This document shows positions 25,601 through 36,184 of a stretch of DNA of 64,000 nt, one piece after another. Position 1 is the first letter of the stretch. Each line of letters opens with the position of its first letter. The position numbers and the translations under genes are program-made. This DNA comes from Phallusia mammillata (lineage: Eukaryota > Chordata > Ascidiacea > Phlebobranchia > Ascidiidae), in contig QLIY01000020.1 of assembly GCA_003260075.1 (NCBI GenBank), positions 248,001 to 312,000 of the forward strand. Direction: 5' to 3'. The notes beneath the pieces were generated by a model. The model ran no database searches. It had not been told where the DNA came from and saw only the letters and a list, made by a program, of their open reading frames with translations.

Positions 25601-26470
25601 ACATATACCACCAACTGGAAAAGAGGCAACAATAAAAACAAAAATGGTGTCAATTTCAGATTGACTTGCAGTTGTATTGTACCGTATCTGTAAAAAGTTT
25701 TTTTTAAGAAATGCTTTACATATCTCAATTTGTTCATATTAAATGATATTGAGTTATTTTTATGATAAAGTTATATTAACACCATGTAATATATTAACCA
25801 ATATACCATTAATAGGAAATGCACAGCTGCCATTTTAAAATACTGTAGATTTTAATAAACACGAGTAATGGTTGATTTTATCACATTTACCATATACTGG
25901 CTTCCAATAAATGACTTTATGGGAACAGCAGCAGAGTTAACTGAACCAAGGGCATATCCATAAGGCAAACATCCACAAAATGAGGCAACCACAACTGAAA
26001 AGGTGGCCCAACGGGTGAGCTTCTGCAAAAATAATTTAGTGAAGGCTAGAAACACTTAATTTATAGAACAAAAGTTTAACATTTCTGACGTTGTGCCCCT
26101 TCACATTATGAATTTATCCAGATTTGTTGCAGCCCCGTTTATCCTTTCCCTTCACAATAAACCTTGGTATAAAGTCAAAGGTTTCTACTCTACTGTAAAA
26201 TTTGTCATAAACTAACATGTCATTTTTTCGTAGAGTTAGTGTGCTAAGGAAGGTTAAACTACGTTAACTGATAGTTGTAAAAACTGACTTAATGACAGAT
26301 ACAATGCAATTACAGATAATATCACTCGGGCAGAAGTAAGTTATATATCTCACAGGTTTTGAATCTGCATCATTGGGTAGGAAATCAGTCAAATTTTCAG
26401 AATCAAAATCTTTTCCATTGTTCTGCTGCTTGTGTAACTGTTCAACTTCAAAACACTCCTCAATCATCAC
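19641..26470 (-). CDS. SLC2A/GLUT-type facilitative sugar transporter (MFS), 535 aa
   Basis: Eleven exons on the minus strand: 26354-26470, 25891-26022, 25556-25687, 25311-25446, 24778-24899, 22950-23050, 22083-22230, 21507-21701, 20766-20913, 20342-20499, 19641-19859. They total 1608 nt, 535 residues, all in phase. The cytoplasmic N-terminus is acidic, then twelve hydrophobic segments follow. Family signatures seen: GYALGSVN in helix 1, GRFVVG in helix 4, VEVVPKEWRG after it, QQLSGLNGVVIY in helix 7, DRLGRK after helix 8, FAVGPGPV and SEIFPQRSRPAA around helix 10, and PETKGKTF after helix 12. QLS in helix 7 is typical of glucose-carrying class I GLUTs. Deviations: QFGKLR where NRFGRR is usual after helix 2, and GPGPVT in place of GPGPIPW. 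Substrate is therefore inferred as a hexose but not proven. The exon 6 donor is GTTATT, a weak match to consensus. Confidence 0.92.
19899..19979. repeat. 39-bp tandem direct repeat without homopolymer
   Basis: 19899-19937 and 19941-19979 are identical 39-mers (TGGACCAAATAGACGTTATA...), 3 bases apart, just upstream of the acceptor of transporter exon 11. Confidence 0.95.
21123..21232. repeat. 48-bp direct duplication split by G10
   Basis: 21123-21170 and 21185-21232 match; run 21171-21180, followed by extra T. In a sugar transporter intron. Confidence 0.9.
23791..24281. mobile_element. hAT-type MITE, 491 bp
   Basis: Begins CAGGGGTGGGCAAACT and ends AGTTTGCCCACCCCTG, perfect inverted ends, with GGCCCGCGGGCC and GCGGCCCG words just inside. 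Flanks CACAAGAT (23783-23790) and CACTAGAT (24282-24289) match at 7 of 8. It lies in intron 5 of the sugar transporter; its right end is repeated in the duplication at 24527. Confidence 0.9.
24238..24803. repeat. 277-bp direct duplication split by C12
   Basis: 24238-24514 and 24527-24803 match essentially throughout; run 24515-24526. It repeats the right end of the hAT MITE and the last bases of transporter exon 5 with its donor. The true exon is in the right copy. Confidence 0.95.
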
Positions 26471-27798
26471 TACGATATACTTGAATAATTTGAAAGACTG
26501 TTTTATATCATCATCATAGAATACAAGTAATCTACGTCATCATGATAAAATTAACGTTGCCCAGTTTATGGAGCCATGAGTCAGATCAGTTTAGACCAGT
26601 AGGCTAAAAGTTTTTTTTAGGATGACCGCTCATCGGATTTTAATTAGGTTACTGGCCCTCCTTTAACCCCCACGTTGCAAATAGTGAATGTTACTGGCCC
26701 TCCTTTAACCCACTAATAGTTGCAAACAGTGAAGTAGAACTATTAACACAGGACTCAGTAGCTCTATCGCAAATAGTCGCTTTGTCCTGGTTCTTCGTTC
26801 TTTGCTTAAATTGTAAAAAAGGACTTCCCCTGTAAAAATATCAACGTTTTTTATTTTTAGGCCCAAAGCAAAATGAGTTGAGTTTAAGTCGCAAAATCGT
26901 AGAAGCACATTTGCGCGAAAATACTCACCAAGCTGGAAATAGCTGCGCTGCGCAACGTTTAGACGTTAAAGCTCTGCAGCTACACCGTTACTACAAACGT
27001 TGTGTCACCATAGACTTTACATAAAGACTATCATAACTTATGTGACAGGCACAAATTAGCGATATTTCCCCACATTTAAACAGCCTACTTAGCATGAACG
27101 ACGAGGTGTGTTATTTCATTGATGCCTTGTATTGAACTTAAAGTTTGATAAATGGACATCTTTGAGGCTATCAAGCTTGGACAAGACAACTACTTGTGAC
27201 TGGTCTGTTATACAAAAGAAAAAGGCGTTTTAGCAAAATGTATTTCAAGTTAATTTTATTCAGAATTGCCATTCTGACAAAACCGTCCTGTCTTCATAAA
27301 AACACAAAGTTTGCTGATGACGACCACCAACCATTGTGGTTTTTTTTTTCATGCAAGCGTAACAATCTAACTGTAACGTCACAAGTGATAAAGCAATTAA
27401 TGTTCTCGGTGTGTTGCTGACTGATGCAGTGTATATTTCTGAGCAACAATGTTAAAGCTGCGATTAGATTATAGAATATAGTTAATAAAGTTTAAAAACA
27501 GTTGTGTAATGGCTGGCATTAGGCCGTCAAATTAACACATTTTTGTTGGTCATGATTAACTTCAAGTGTTGTGTGTAATTTCTGTCCGGTCAGGGTCAAA
27601 CTTTTTTCTCTACAGTTGTTTGTCTCCGGTGAAAGCGTTTTAACTATTTTGGTCGCTGGACAGCACAGATGACGTAAATTTAGTTTTACCTTTAGACAAA
27701 AAATCCGTTTGCATTAGCCATTGGCAGATAGATGTTTGAAGGAAGGATACAGACGCAGGTTAGGCCTTTGTTACATTCAAAATCGAATAAAATTCGAC

Positions 27799-27845
27799 CA
27801 GTGGTTCTTTAACTGTGGTACGCGTACCACTAGTAGTACGCCGGA
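27799..27845. mobile_element. decayed hAT-like terminus
   Basis: CAGTGGTTCTTTAACTGTGG followed by TACGCGTACCACTAGTAGTACGC-type palindromic words, as in many hAT ends. Opposite end not found. Confidence 0.4.
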
Positions 27846-29637
27846 ACATTTTAGGAGGTACGTAGATAATTTAGTACCTATTTAGTTTATTATTGTTCAG
27901 TAAATTATTACTGCTTAGGGTCGAAGACAATACTTTTTTATGTATGGATGGAATCATCCATTTGTCAGGTTGAGTTTGTTCCAACAGCTTTGAGAGCATT
28001 TGATTAAAAATTGTTGTTTCTTGTGGTAAATTGGACATCTTTAGATCGAACATAACTGGGCTTCCTATATTGTTGCACTCTTTTCTGGTATGGTAACTGT
28101 TCATAACTTTGTACTTCTCGTCTTGTCAAAACAGAATTGAACACACGTTAGTTGTTGGACGATGTGTGACAAGTTTTAATTGCGTGGTACCGAATATATT
28201 TCGTTTAGCAGTGGCTACATGTACGAAGCGGGTTGCATTGCTGCACAATTCACATTGGGCATTCATGTGGGGGTTACCGAGAAGGCTAAACATGCAAAAT
28301 ATCATTCGTAGGTTTAAGCCAAAATACAGATCAAAACAAATTAATTGGGCCAGGTGTAAATGCGAATCACTTGCAATTTTTTTAAAACGGTATTCACATT
28401 TCTGTTTGAAGGTCCATTTTTATAGAATTTTGTAGGTATATAAGAGTTTTGTTTTTATTTCAAAAAGGGTGCAGCCCTTGTTTGTCAGTGACAATGAAAC
28501 ATGATCGAACAGGCCGAATGAGCAACAACAAAGCTCAAAAATACACACTTATATATAACGAAACACCAACCACCCAACAGTCAACATAGGCTGGCTTGCA
28601 AATAAAGGAATTTTAAACGGTAAATTTCAATTTTTCGTCAATTTTTCACGAACAAATCGTTTACAATTTGAATCTATCAGATGATTTTGCAAATTTAGAA
28701 TAGTTTTTTTTGGATTCAACGTTCAAAAAAAATAATTTTGTTTTAACACTATTTTTGCGGTCAGATGCGATTTGTTGACAAAGTTTGCTGGTTTATGGTA
28801 ATACTGGCAAAATTGGATAATCATTTTACTGAAAACAATTACTTTTGTCAAAAGGGCACACTACAGCAACACAAGATGACTAAGACTTGATATGATAGCA
28901 ATTCACGCAAATATACAGTTGTTTTACACTCGTTCAGTCGTTCCGCCACTACAAAAATAATCAACACAAGATGGCGCACAAGAGCAGATTGATGCAAAAA
29001 ATCATGTTTGTTACAGAATCGTGATCAAAACTCAACGCCACGGCTGGTTTGTTCACCAGAACCTGAATTGAAGGCTTAAAACGAGTTTTGAACGAGCTGT
29101 AAACGGTCAACTGTGACTTGCTTCCAAAATCATAATGGTAGGGTAAAAGGTTACCCCTGCTGGCCAAGTATTTTATAGAAAACTTCTGGCTTTTACTTTT
29201 TCAAAGAGTCGACAGTTGAATGCACAAATCTCGTTCATAAACCAGTTGTAAGCCCCCACGTTCATAAAACACGTACTACTGATCAATTGCTGAATGATTA
29301 ATACACAAATAGTAAAACTGCAAATATTGTAACAGAAGCCAATTACAGTAGTGATCAGGGTCATGCAAAAATATGAGGGCATAGCATATTAGCATTACAG
29401 GTTGCAGCTATATACAAGATATGTACACTTTACATACAATGGGATTGACATAATGCTTCTCAGCAATAAAGGGATTCCGCTGTAAAATAGGTAATAACCC
29501 ATGATTTTAGCCACCAAGTTTTCAACACTTAACACCAGGAAATCATAAGGACTGAAAAAGTAGGACATAAGTTGTGCTTATAAAATCATTAAAACATAAC
29601 AAGCAAAGTGTTTAAAAGGACTGCTGACTGTTTTTTT

Positions 29638-29643
29638 TTTATT
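29638..29643 (-). terminator. possible poly(A) signal of the CLIC gene
   Basis: AATAAA on the minus strand about 400 bases past the CLIC stop at 30050-30052. It lies next to a T-rich run, so chance is possible. Confidence 0.35.
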
Positions 29644-30049
29644 TACTTGGGAGGAATTTTAGTGCCATAAATGACCTAAAAATTTAAATGCGACCTGTTT
29701 TGACACAACATAATATAATTTGGTTGGTGTTTGGAGAAAAATTAAATAAGAAAATGCAGAAAGTTTAGATTGAAATGAATCAATAAGTTCTTGATGAAAG
29801 GTAATATAATACACACCAATCAGCATAATGACATAAAATATTAATACAAAACAGGTCTTCATGAGTTGAAATGAAACTGTAGGGGCCAGGTCCAAACTTT
29901 TGCACGGATAATAATACATTTCAAATTTTTGACAAAATAAAATAGACATGCAGAAACAGCAAAAAATACAGGTGTTCAACTTTCATATTCCGGTGATTTA
30001 AAATGCTTACTTAATCACCTCAAGCATGCAAACATTACATGATCCTATT

Positions 30050-33000
30050 TTACTTTTTGGGCTTGCGTCTTCCACCATAGGCCCAGATTATTTCATCATC
30101 AGAGGCACAGGTCTGAAGAAATTCATCCGCATTGTCAGCATTGGCCAAATAGCGATGGATGCCTGTGAATTCTTCTGGTATCTCATAATTTAACATTCCT
30201 TTGCAGGCAACCTAAAATACACATGTGAGACAACTTATGTAAAAGGGCAAAAGCTTGATGTTTTATTAACATGGTAAGGTTGCTTGTAAAGCAGTAAGTT
30301 ACTCAGTTCCAAATCTTGGCATGATGATAGAAGCAATGGCTTGTTGTTTAAGTCTAGTACCTTTTTCACTTAGCCAGCCATAAAAGGGAAACTGAACAAC
30401 TGATTCTTTATTTAGGATTGTTTTATAGTTCGTTTTGCTGGTCATATTGCACTGTACTAGATAAGGGGCGCAGCATTTTTAATGCTTGCAAATTTTATTA
30501 TTTATGACAAATTTTACCGAGTTATGAAAACTACAACATATAAGACAAACATGTTTGTTTATCAAAAGATGGCAACAACCAGACAAGAACTGTTTATTAA
30601 TGTAAGTACACTTAGGGGTTGAGAATCACATGCCAAGTCTAATAGAATATCTATCATACCCTCAAAATGTGTAGTTTGGGTAACATGACACAGTCAGCAA
30701 TGGTCATTGTATTTCCATCGATAAATTTTCTCTTAGAGATCTGAGCTTCATCACTGTCATCATCCTCATCAATTTCATCATCAAGAGGTTCATTCAGGTA
30801 GGCGTTAAACTTTCGAAGCGATACGTTCAATTTATTTTCAAGATCTACATAAAAAGGATGGAATTTTTTATAAATTACATAATCCTACTATTTACTACAT
30901 ACACACAAACAACATACACTTATGGGGCAAAAAGCGCTTCAGTTTAGATGCTGCTATCACAAGTCACAACAAAAGCATCAGTCGATACTTTTGTCACTGT
31001 TAGTAGGGGATTTCATTGTGGCCAGACTGCATTACTGCGACACCAAATTAGAACTTGGCTTTTTAACAACCCTCACATTCTTTGTCAGGCTACACTCCCC
31101 AGGGGCTAATAAGCTAGTTTGCAAATCAGCCAGTTGTGATTGGAATAGCTGCCTGTGTACAAACCGGTATTGGCAGTTTGTATGTAATTGCTTGTTAGGC
31201 TTCATAAATAAATTTGAATCTTAATGTCACACTATTTTTATCTGTGTATTATTTTTTGTAGTATACATTTTAACAGTAATCCATCAAAGTTTTAGTTGAC
31301 CACAACAGTTTAGCAGATTAATGCCCTTTAATAAGTTTGCTTTCAAATGTTGATTTTTTAAATTGTTTTGTAGTTTAGAATGTATAATATTAATATTCAA
31401 GTTTCACAACCAACAAATCAAATAAAAAGAATTCACCTTATTGCTATTTCCACAAAACACAAGCCGTGTTGCCTTGATGGTTTTGTGCAGAATATACATG
31501 GTACAAGTGTCATAAACAAGTTTATTTGCATCCATTTGAAACAACTACTAGGTAGAGCCTTTAGGCCAGCCACAACTTTGACCTTTTGGCCAAATGTAGC
31601 AAAACCTTTAGGCAAGTTCAATGCATCCTACTTTTTATCAGTACTTGGAACAAGTCGCAGGTTCATTGTTTTGACATTCAAAATATTTGACAGATAATTA
31701 GTAAATTGTCTTTTAAACTTTCAACTATTTAATTGTCCATTCTATCCGTGGAGAAATGAGCAAAACTTATGCATCTTTGTACTTCATTTTAACTTTTGGA
31801 TACTTGTTCATCTATAACTTACCCTTTCTTTTTGGATCATTAACATTGCCTCTGAACTTAATGAAGGCTGAAAATTTAGCAAAGACATCATTTCCAGTTG
31901 TTTTGCTCTGTTGGTGTTTGCATGCAAGCTTTGGGTAGCGTGGAGGGTAAAGTTCAGCTTCAATGTAATCCTCACACTTTTGAATGTCTGTTAGCTCTTC
32001 ACCATTAAACAGCAGAAATGGAGGATTTGTTCCTGGCGCAACGTCTTTTAACTGTTTTGGCTTTCTATTACATAAAATCACACAAAAAAAATATTTTTAA
32101 GTAGATCCCCCCCCCCGGCGCAACGTCTTTTAACTGTTTTGGCTTTCTATTACATAAAATCACAAAAAAAAAATATTTATAAGTAGATATCAAAATACTG
32201 TTAGACCAAGTATTGCCTCATCCAGCAGTTTTATTGTAAACAATCGACGTTTCGACGTCCTATACAAGACGCCTTCATCAGGATAATGACATAACTTGCA
32301 CATTATGCCTGGCAGCAATAGCTTATTTCATCAAAATACTGTGTTAACATATCAAAATTTTGCTAAAAGGTTAGAAAAGATGTAAAACTTTGACGTCACT
32401 AGAACATGATTTGGTAATCCAAATTCACTCTCCCGTTTTAAAACCACTAAAAGCATGTTAATAATACATAAGCCTAAATATTGACAACAAGCCCATCTCT
32501 TCCAATTCAGTTTGTGCAAATTAAAAACATTCTATCAGCTAAGATACGGGAATCAGCCCTGAAGTTGATTTGGCATGAAGCCTTCAATGAGCCTGGTGCT
32601 ATGGTAAAAACATTTTTTGTTATGAGTAAACCCTTGTTTGTTGCAAATGTTGTTGCTTGAAACAAAATGTCTTATAATTGAAATTATGAATTGTTCTATA
32701 AAAAAAGACAATGGTGAGAACAAGGTTATCACATGAAATGAAAGGTGTAGCGTTTTATTCGTGGCAACTCGTATTTGTATTTAGCTGTTAAAGATCGGCA
32801 TATTCATAACGGAAAAAGTTAAACCTGTTGCTGGGAGTAGAAAATGAATTCAAATCAAGTTTCATAGAAAAACGCATTACTTACGTTGCTTTGTCAACTG
32901 TTGTAACATTGAACACTACTCCTTTCAGCCACAAAATCATAAACAGGCGCTGCGAGAATGGACAGCATCCTATACATTCTCGGTCAGATCCAGCCTGAAT

Positions 33001-36000
33001 AAACACAAGTTACTGTGTTATAGTGGGTTATATTTCATGCATGCTTGACACAAAACAAAAAAAATCATCCATTTGGCACAAAAATTGTAGTGGTAGATTT
33101 AGGGATATAACACAAGTACCAAAACTTTTCGGAAGGTTTACAATGGTTACATATGTAAAATGTAATGAAACACTTATACTAACTACAATGCTTTGTCGCA
33201 AAAATTATACAACTGTTTCTGAAAGTTTACATAACTTAAACTTCTTAATCACCAAAACAAGAAATGATGCTTTAGTTTGTTATGTTACTAAAAATCAAAC
33301 CAAAGCAAATAAAAACATGGGTTAGTGTATTAGTTTTGGGCCTGAACAACATGTATGCAAATTTGGTCACCATCATATTGTCAACAAATTAGAAACAAAT
33401 GAGATTTGAAACATTTGTCATGTTTGTTAATGAATTACTAAGATAAGGCAGTAACCACATGAAAAATCATGCAGACCACAGTCAGGTATGAATACAAACT
33501 TCACTGCTATGTGTGTGTGAAAGGAAAAGCAATAAAGGAAATTGTTTCGATTACTTGTGATGCCAATATGAGGCACAATTTATGTCCCAAAACAATTTTC
33601 TAGTCCTTTATTTGGTAAAGCACACCTTAAAACAAACTGTCACCAAATTGCCTCAACATTTTAAAAACACAATACAGCTGTTGGTTTTAAATGAATGCCC
33701 ACAAGTAAGCAATAATTAACCACTTCATGTGATTTTGCCTGGACGTTTATTCCATATTAGGTAGCATCTTTGGGGTTAGGGTTGCTGTCATAAAATGACC
33801 TCTTATTTCACACATCCAATTATTATTGCTGCTACAAATGAAAACTTGACACAGACTTGGAGCAACTATTGATGGAATTTACAAAAGCGGAAAACAAACA
33901 TTGGATCCAAAGTTGAAACCACACACCATTAACCACAGGAGAAAAAAGGCTGGGCTCTTAGGTTTGGAGACGTTTGTTTACCAAGGCCTGGCACTATATA
34001 AGAACAGCAAGCTCGTTTTAGAACCATTTCAGATTTCAAGCTCCACATGAGTAAAGCATTGTCCAATGTCAAACAAACTTAACAGAAAGTTTAAAGGAAA
34101 TAAAGTGGACCTGGGAAAAATAGTTATTACCTACAAGACTCAACAGTCACACACCCAATAATTACCATAAAAACAGCTACACCAAATCACAGCAAAGCAG
34201 TAACCTTTTTACTGTTTGAGAAACACAATAAAAACTGATACCCCTTAAATTTATGAGGTTTTAAAACATGACAAAGGTATGTGATAAATATATACCGCAC
34301 AGCACGTCAATTTATAACTGCACAAAGCACATAAGGGACGCCCGGTTCACTGGGAAAGGTAGCTAACCAAATAAAGCCCTGTGGTCAAAGAATGCGTACA
34401 ACGCCCACTGTAGTGACAACGAAAGTGATTCGTCCACTTACGCACAAATTACACGCAATCTTTTCCAGTACGGCCACATCCAGATTGGCACATTGTTAAC
34501 GTTGTGTGGACCAAAGAAACGTAAATATGGGCATTTTCATCCATTTTCCCTGTGTATGTGCACCGTAGAAGCGAGAGATAAACAACTGGCGTATTCGAAT
34601 ATAAATAGACGTAAAAGTGTCATGTTTTATTATTCAAACGGTGATGGCACGAGCTATTGCCGAAACGTTTGAATACTAAAACATGGCGCTTTTACGTTTA
34701 TTTAGGCCGTTATATTCGCTAACAAACTTATCAACAGCGCCGTTTATGGGGTTCCAAAGATTTAACTTTGCACAAAACTAGTAACAAAAAACTAAGACAT
34801 ATAAGTTGGTTTAGTGCGCACTGCTGGTTAAATCTTGGCGTCATGTAAGTCACTCCAATGTTTGACATCAAAGTTTCCACGAAACGTTACACAAAGAGTT
34901 GACCTATGTAGCAAATTGAGGGGACAATTGGTCTGATTTACCTTTGCTACACATTTAGGGAGCATTTATACAAACAATCAGCTTTTAAACGTACTACACG
35001 GCCTGTGAAGTGGATTTTCATACCGGGAGAAATAAACGTTTATGCGCTACTACACATGGTGACATTTTCGCATTACCTAACCTATAAAGCATCACATGCT
35101 ATAAACTGTACTAGGGGTCAAACCAGTTTGACTCGTCGCGCTAAAAGTTAATTCCAAAGATTATGTGAAGTCGCAAAGAGCGTGCCTTCTAATTCAATAG
35201 GTCTGTGTATGTGCACATGCGCTTAGTAGGACTTGCGGGGTATCATAATTCATAATCTTTTCAAATATCCCACAAAGTAAACAGAACTTGGGCATGGGCG
35301 CTATAGATTTTACCTACAGTTTAAAATAGTGGAAGGTACTTTTTAACTACTTTACAGTGCACTGTATTTTACCAATAATATTGCATGTATAGCACAATAG
35401 TGGTTGTACAAATACCATAGCTATTTACTATTGCGTTCCAAAAATGTCCACTTGAATTCATCTGTTTCAAAACGCCTTGTAACAAACTACAGTCTCACCA
35501 ACCAATCGCATGTCTAGTATGTGAGTGAAAACTAGAAGATTACCACAGCGTTTTATTGTGTATTGATTTGTTGATTTTTCACAAGCGTGTAATGGCACAC
35601 TGAGGTTCGATTGTGCCATGAGACACAACGTGATACGGTATGTTTGCAGTTGAAGTACAACTGCAACGGGGTTATCAGAGCGGAACGACAATCAGACAGT
35701 CGCAAAGCAAACGACTTCAAAACACATGACAACGTTTTCCAACATGCAACTGCTTGATCTCACAATTTGTATACCCATCAGCCACATAAGAAATGTTTAC
35801 ACAGATCGTTCAATTGCAATTAAATGTACAAATTATGAAGATATTACTGCTCGGACTATCGTTGTTAACTGGTCTTAAAACATTTCCTTGTGATGTGAAA
35901 TGTAAGAACAAGATTAACTGCAAACATATGCACATGCCGTTCGTGTGACACATACACGCAATAGCAGAACATGCATTCCACAGCTATGTATTACATTAGT

Positions 36001-36184
36001 CCATGCGACCGTTCCGATGTCACTGATGTTAGAAACAACTTTTGAAAATGGGTAAAAACAGTCACATTCCGAAGGCGGAGCCGCTTACCTTGACAAACAA
36101 GTTTATTACATGTTTACGGTCACTAAGAGATGTTTGACCATCACAGTCTGGTCTAACTTCCATTGGAGCATTTTCTTCACTCAT
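30050..36184 (-). CDS. chloride intracellular channel protein (CLIC), short form, 264 aa
   Basis: Five exons on the minus strand: 36089-36184, 32885-32994, 31823-32064, 30660-30844, 30050-30211; total 795 nt, in phase throughout. The protein has the GST-like CLIC fold. The thioredoxin-like half has [39 protein letters not shown] and FAKFSAFIK; the helical half has [10 protein letters not shown], an acidic loop, [12 protein letters not shown] and LPKLHIL, then [10 protein letters not shown]. CLICs are soluble redox-active proteins that can insert in membranes and bind the cytoskeleton. The catalytic-type cysteine in CPFS is present, and the residue before it is also Cys where vertebrates have Asn. 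The first exon encodes 32 residues ending INLFVK. The N-terminal junction is shared by alternative upstream exons described separately. Confidence 0.95.
32035..32188. repeat. 72-bp direct duplication split by C10 at CLIC exon 3
   Basis: 32035-32106 and 32117-32188 match with small differences; run 32107-32116. It repeats the start of exon 3 and its acceptor. The left copy is continuous with the rest of the exon and is used. Confidence 0.95.
32995..36088 (-). other. CLIC intron: CLIC intron after short-form exon 1
   Basis: About 3.1 kb without a supported exon. It carries a long imperfect hairpin at 34602-34703 and a short inverted repeat near 35592 (TGGCACA/TGTGCCA). Nothing else recognisable. 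Confidence 0.5.
34602..34703. repeat. long imperfect hairpin (palindromic MITE-like)
   Basis: Arms of about 38 bp with a few mismatches (TAGACGTAAAAG...ATTCAAACG against CGTTTGAAT...CTTTTACGTTTA) around a loop of about 24 bases. It lies in the first CLIC short-form intron. Confidence 0.8.

Larger units (their letters stand above)
26471..30049. other. intergenic region between sugar transporter start and CLIC 3' end
   Basis: About 3.6 kb without a supported gene. It includes a short imperfect direct repeat (26649-26740, based on ACTGGCCCTCCTTTAACCC), a decayed hAT-like end at 27799, and the probable CLIC 3' UTR at its right side. Open frames at 28109-28435 (plus) and 29659-29979 (minus) have biased, low-information translations; the latter lies in the presumed UTR. 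Confidence 0.55.

Noticed and set aside
29659-29979. 106-codon hydrophobic minus frame after CLIC
   Set aside because: Lies between the CLIC stop and its probable poly(A) signal, with AT-driven Phe/Tyr content; more likely 3' UTR.
33023-33325. 100-codon plus frame in a CLIC intron
   Set aside because: Lys/Asn/Thr-rich, no motif, no splice or promoter support.
35592-35618. tRNA-like GGTTCGATT within an inverted repeat
   Set aside because: TGGCACA/TGTGCCA forms one short stem only; no acceptor, D or anticodon arms.
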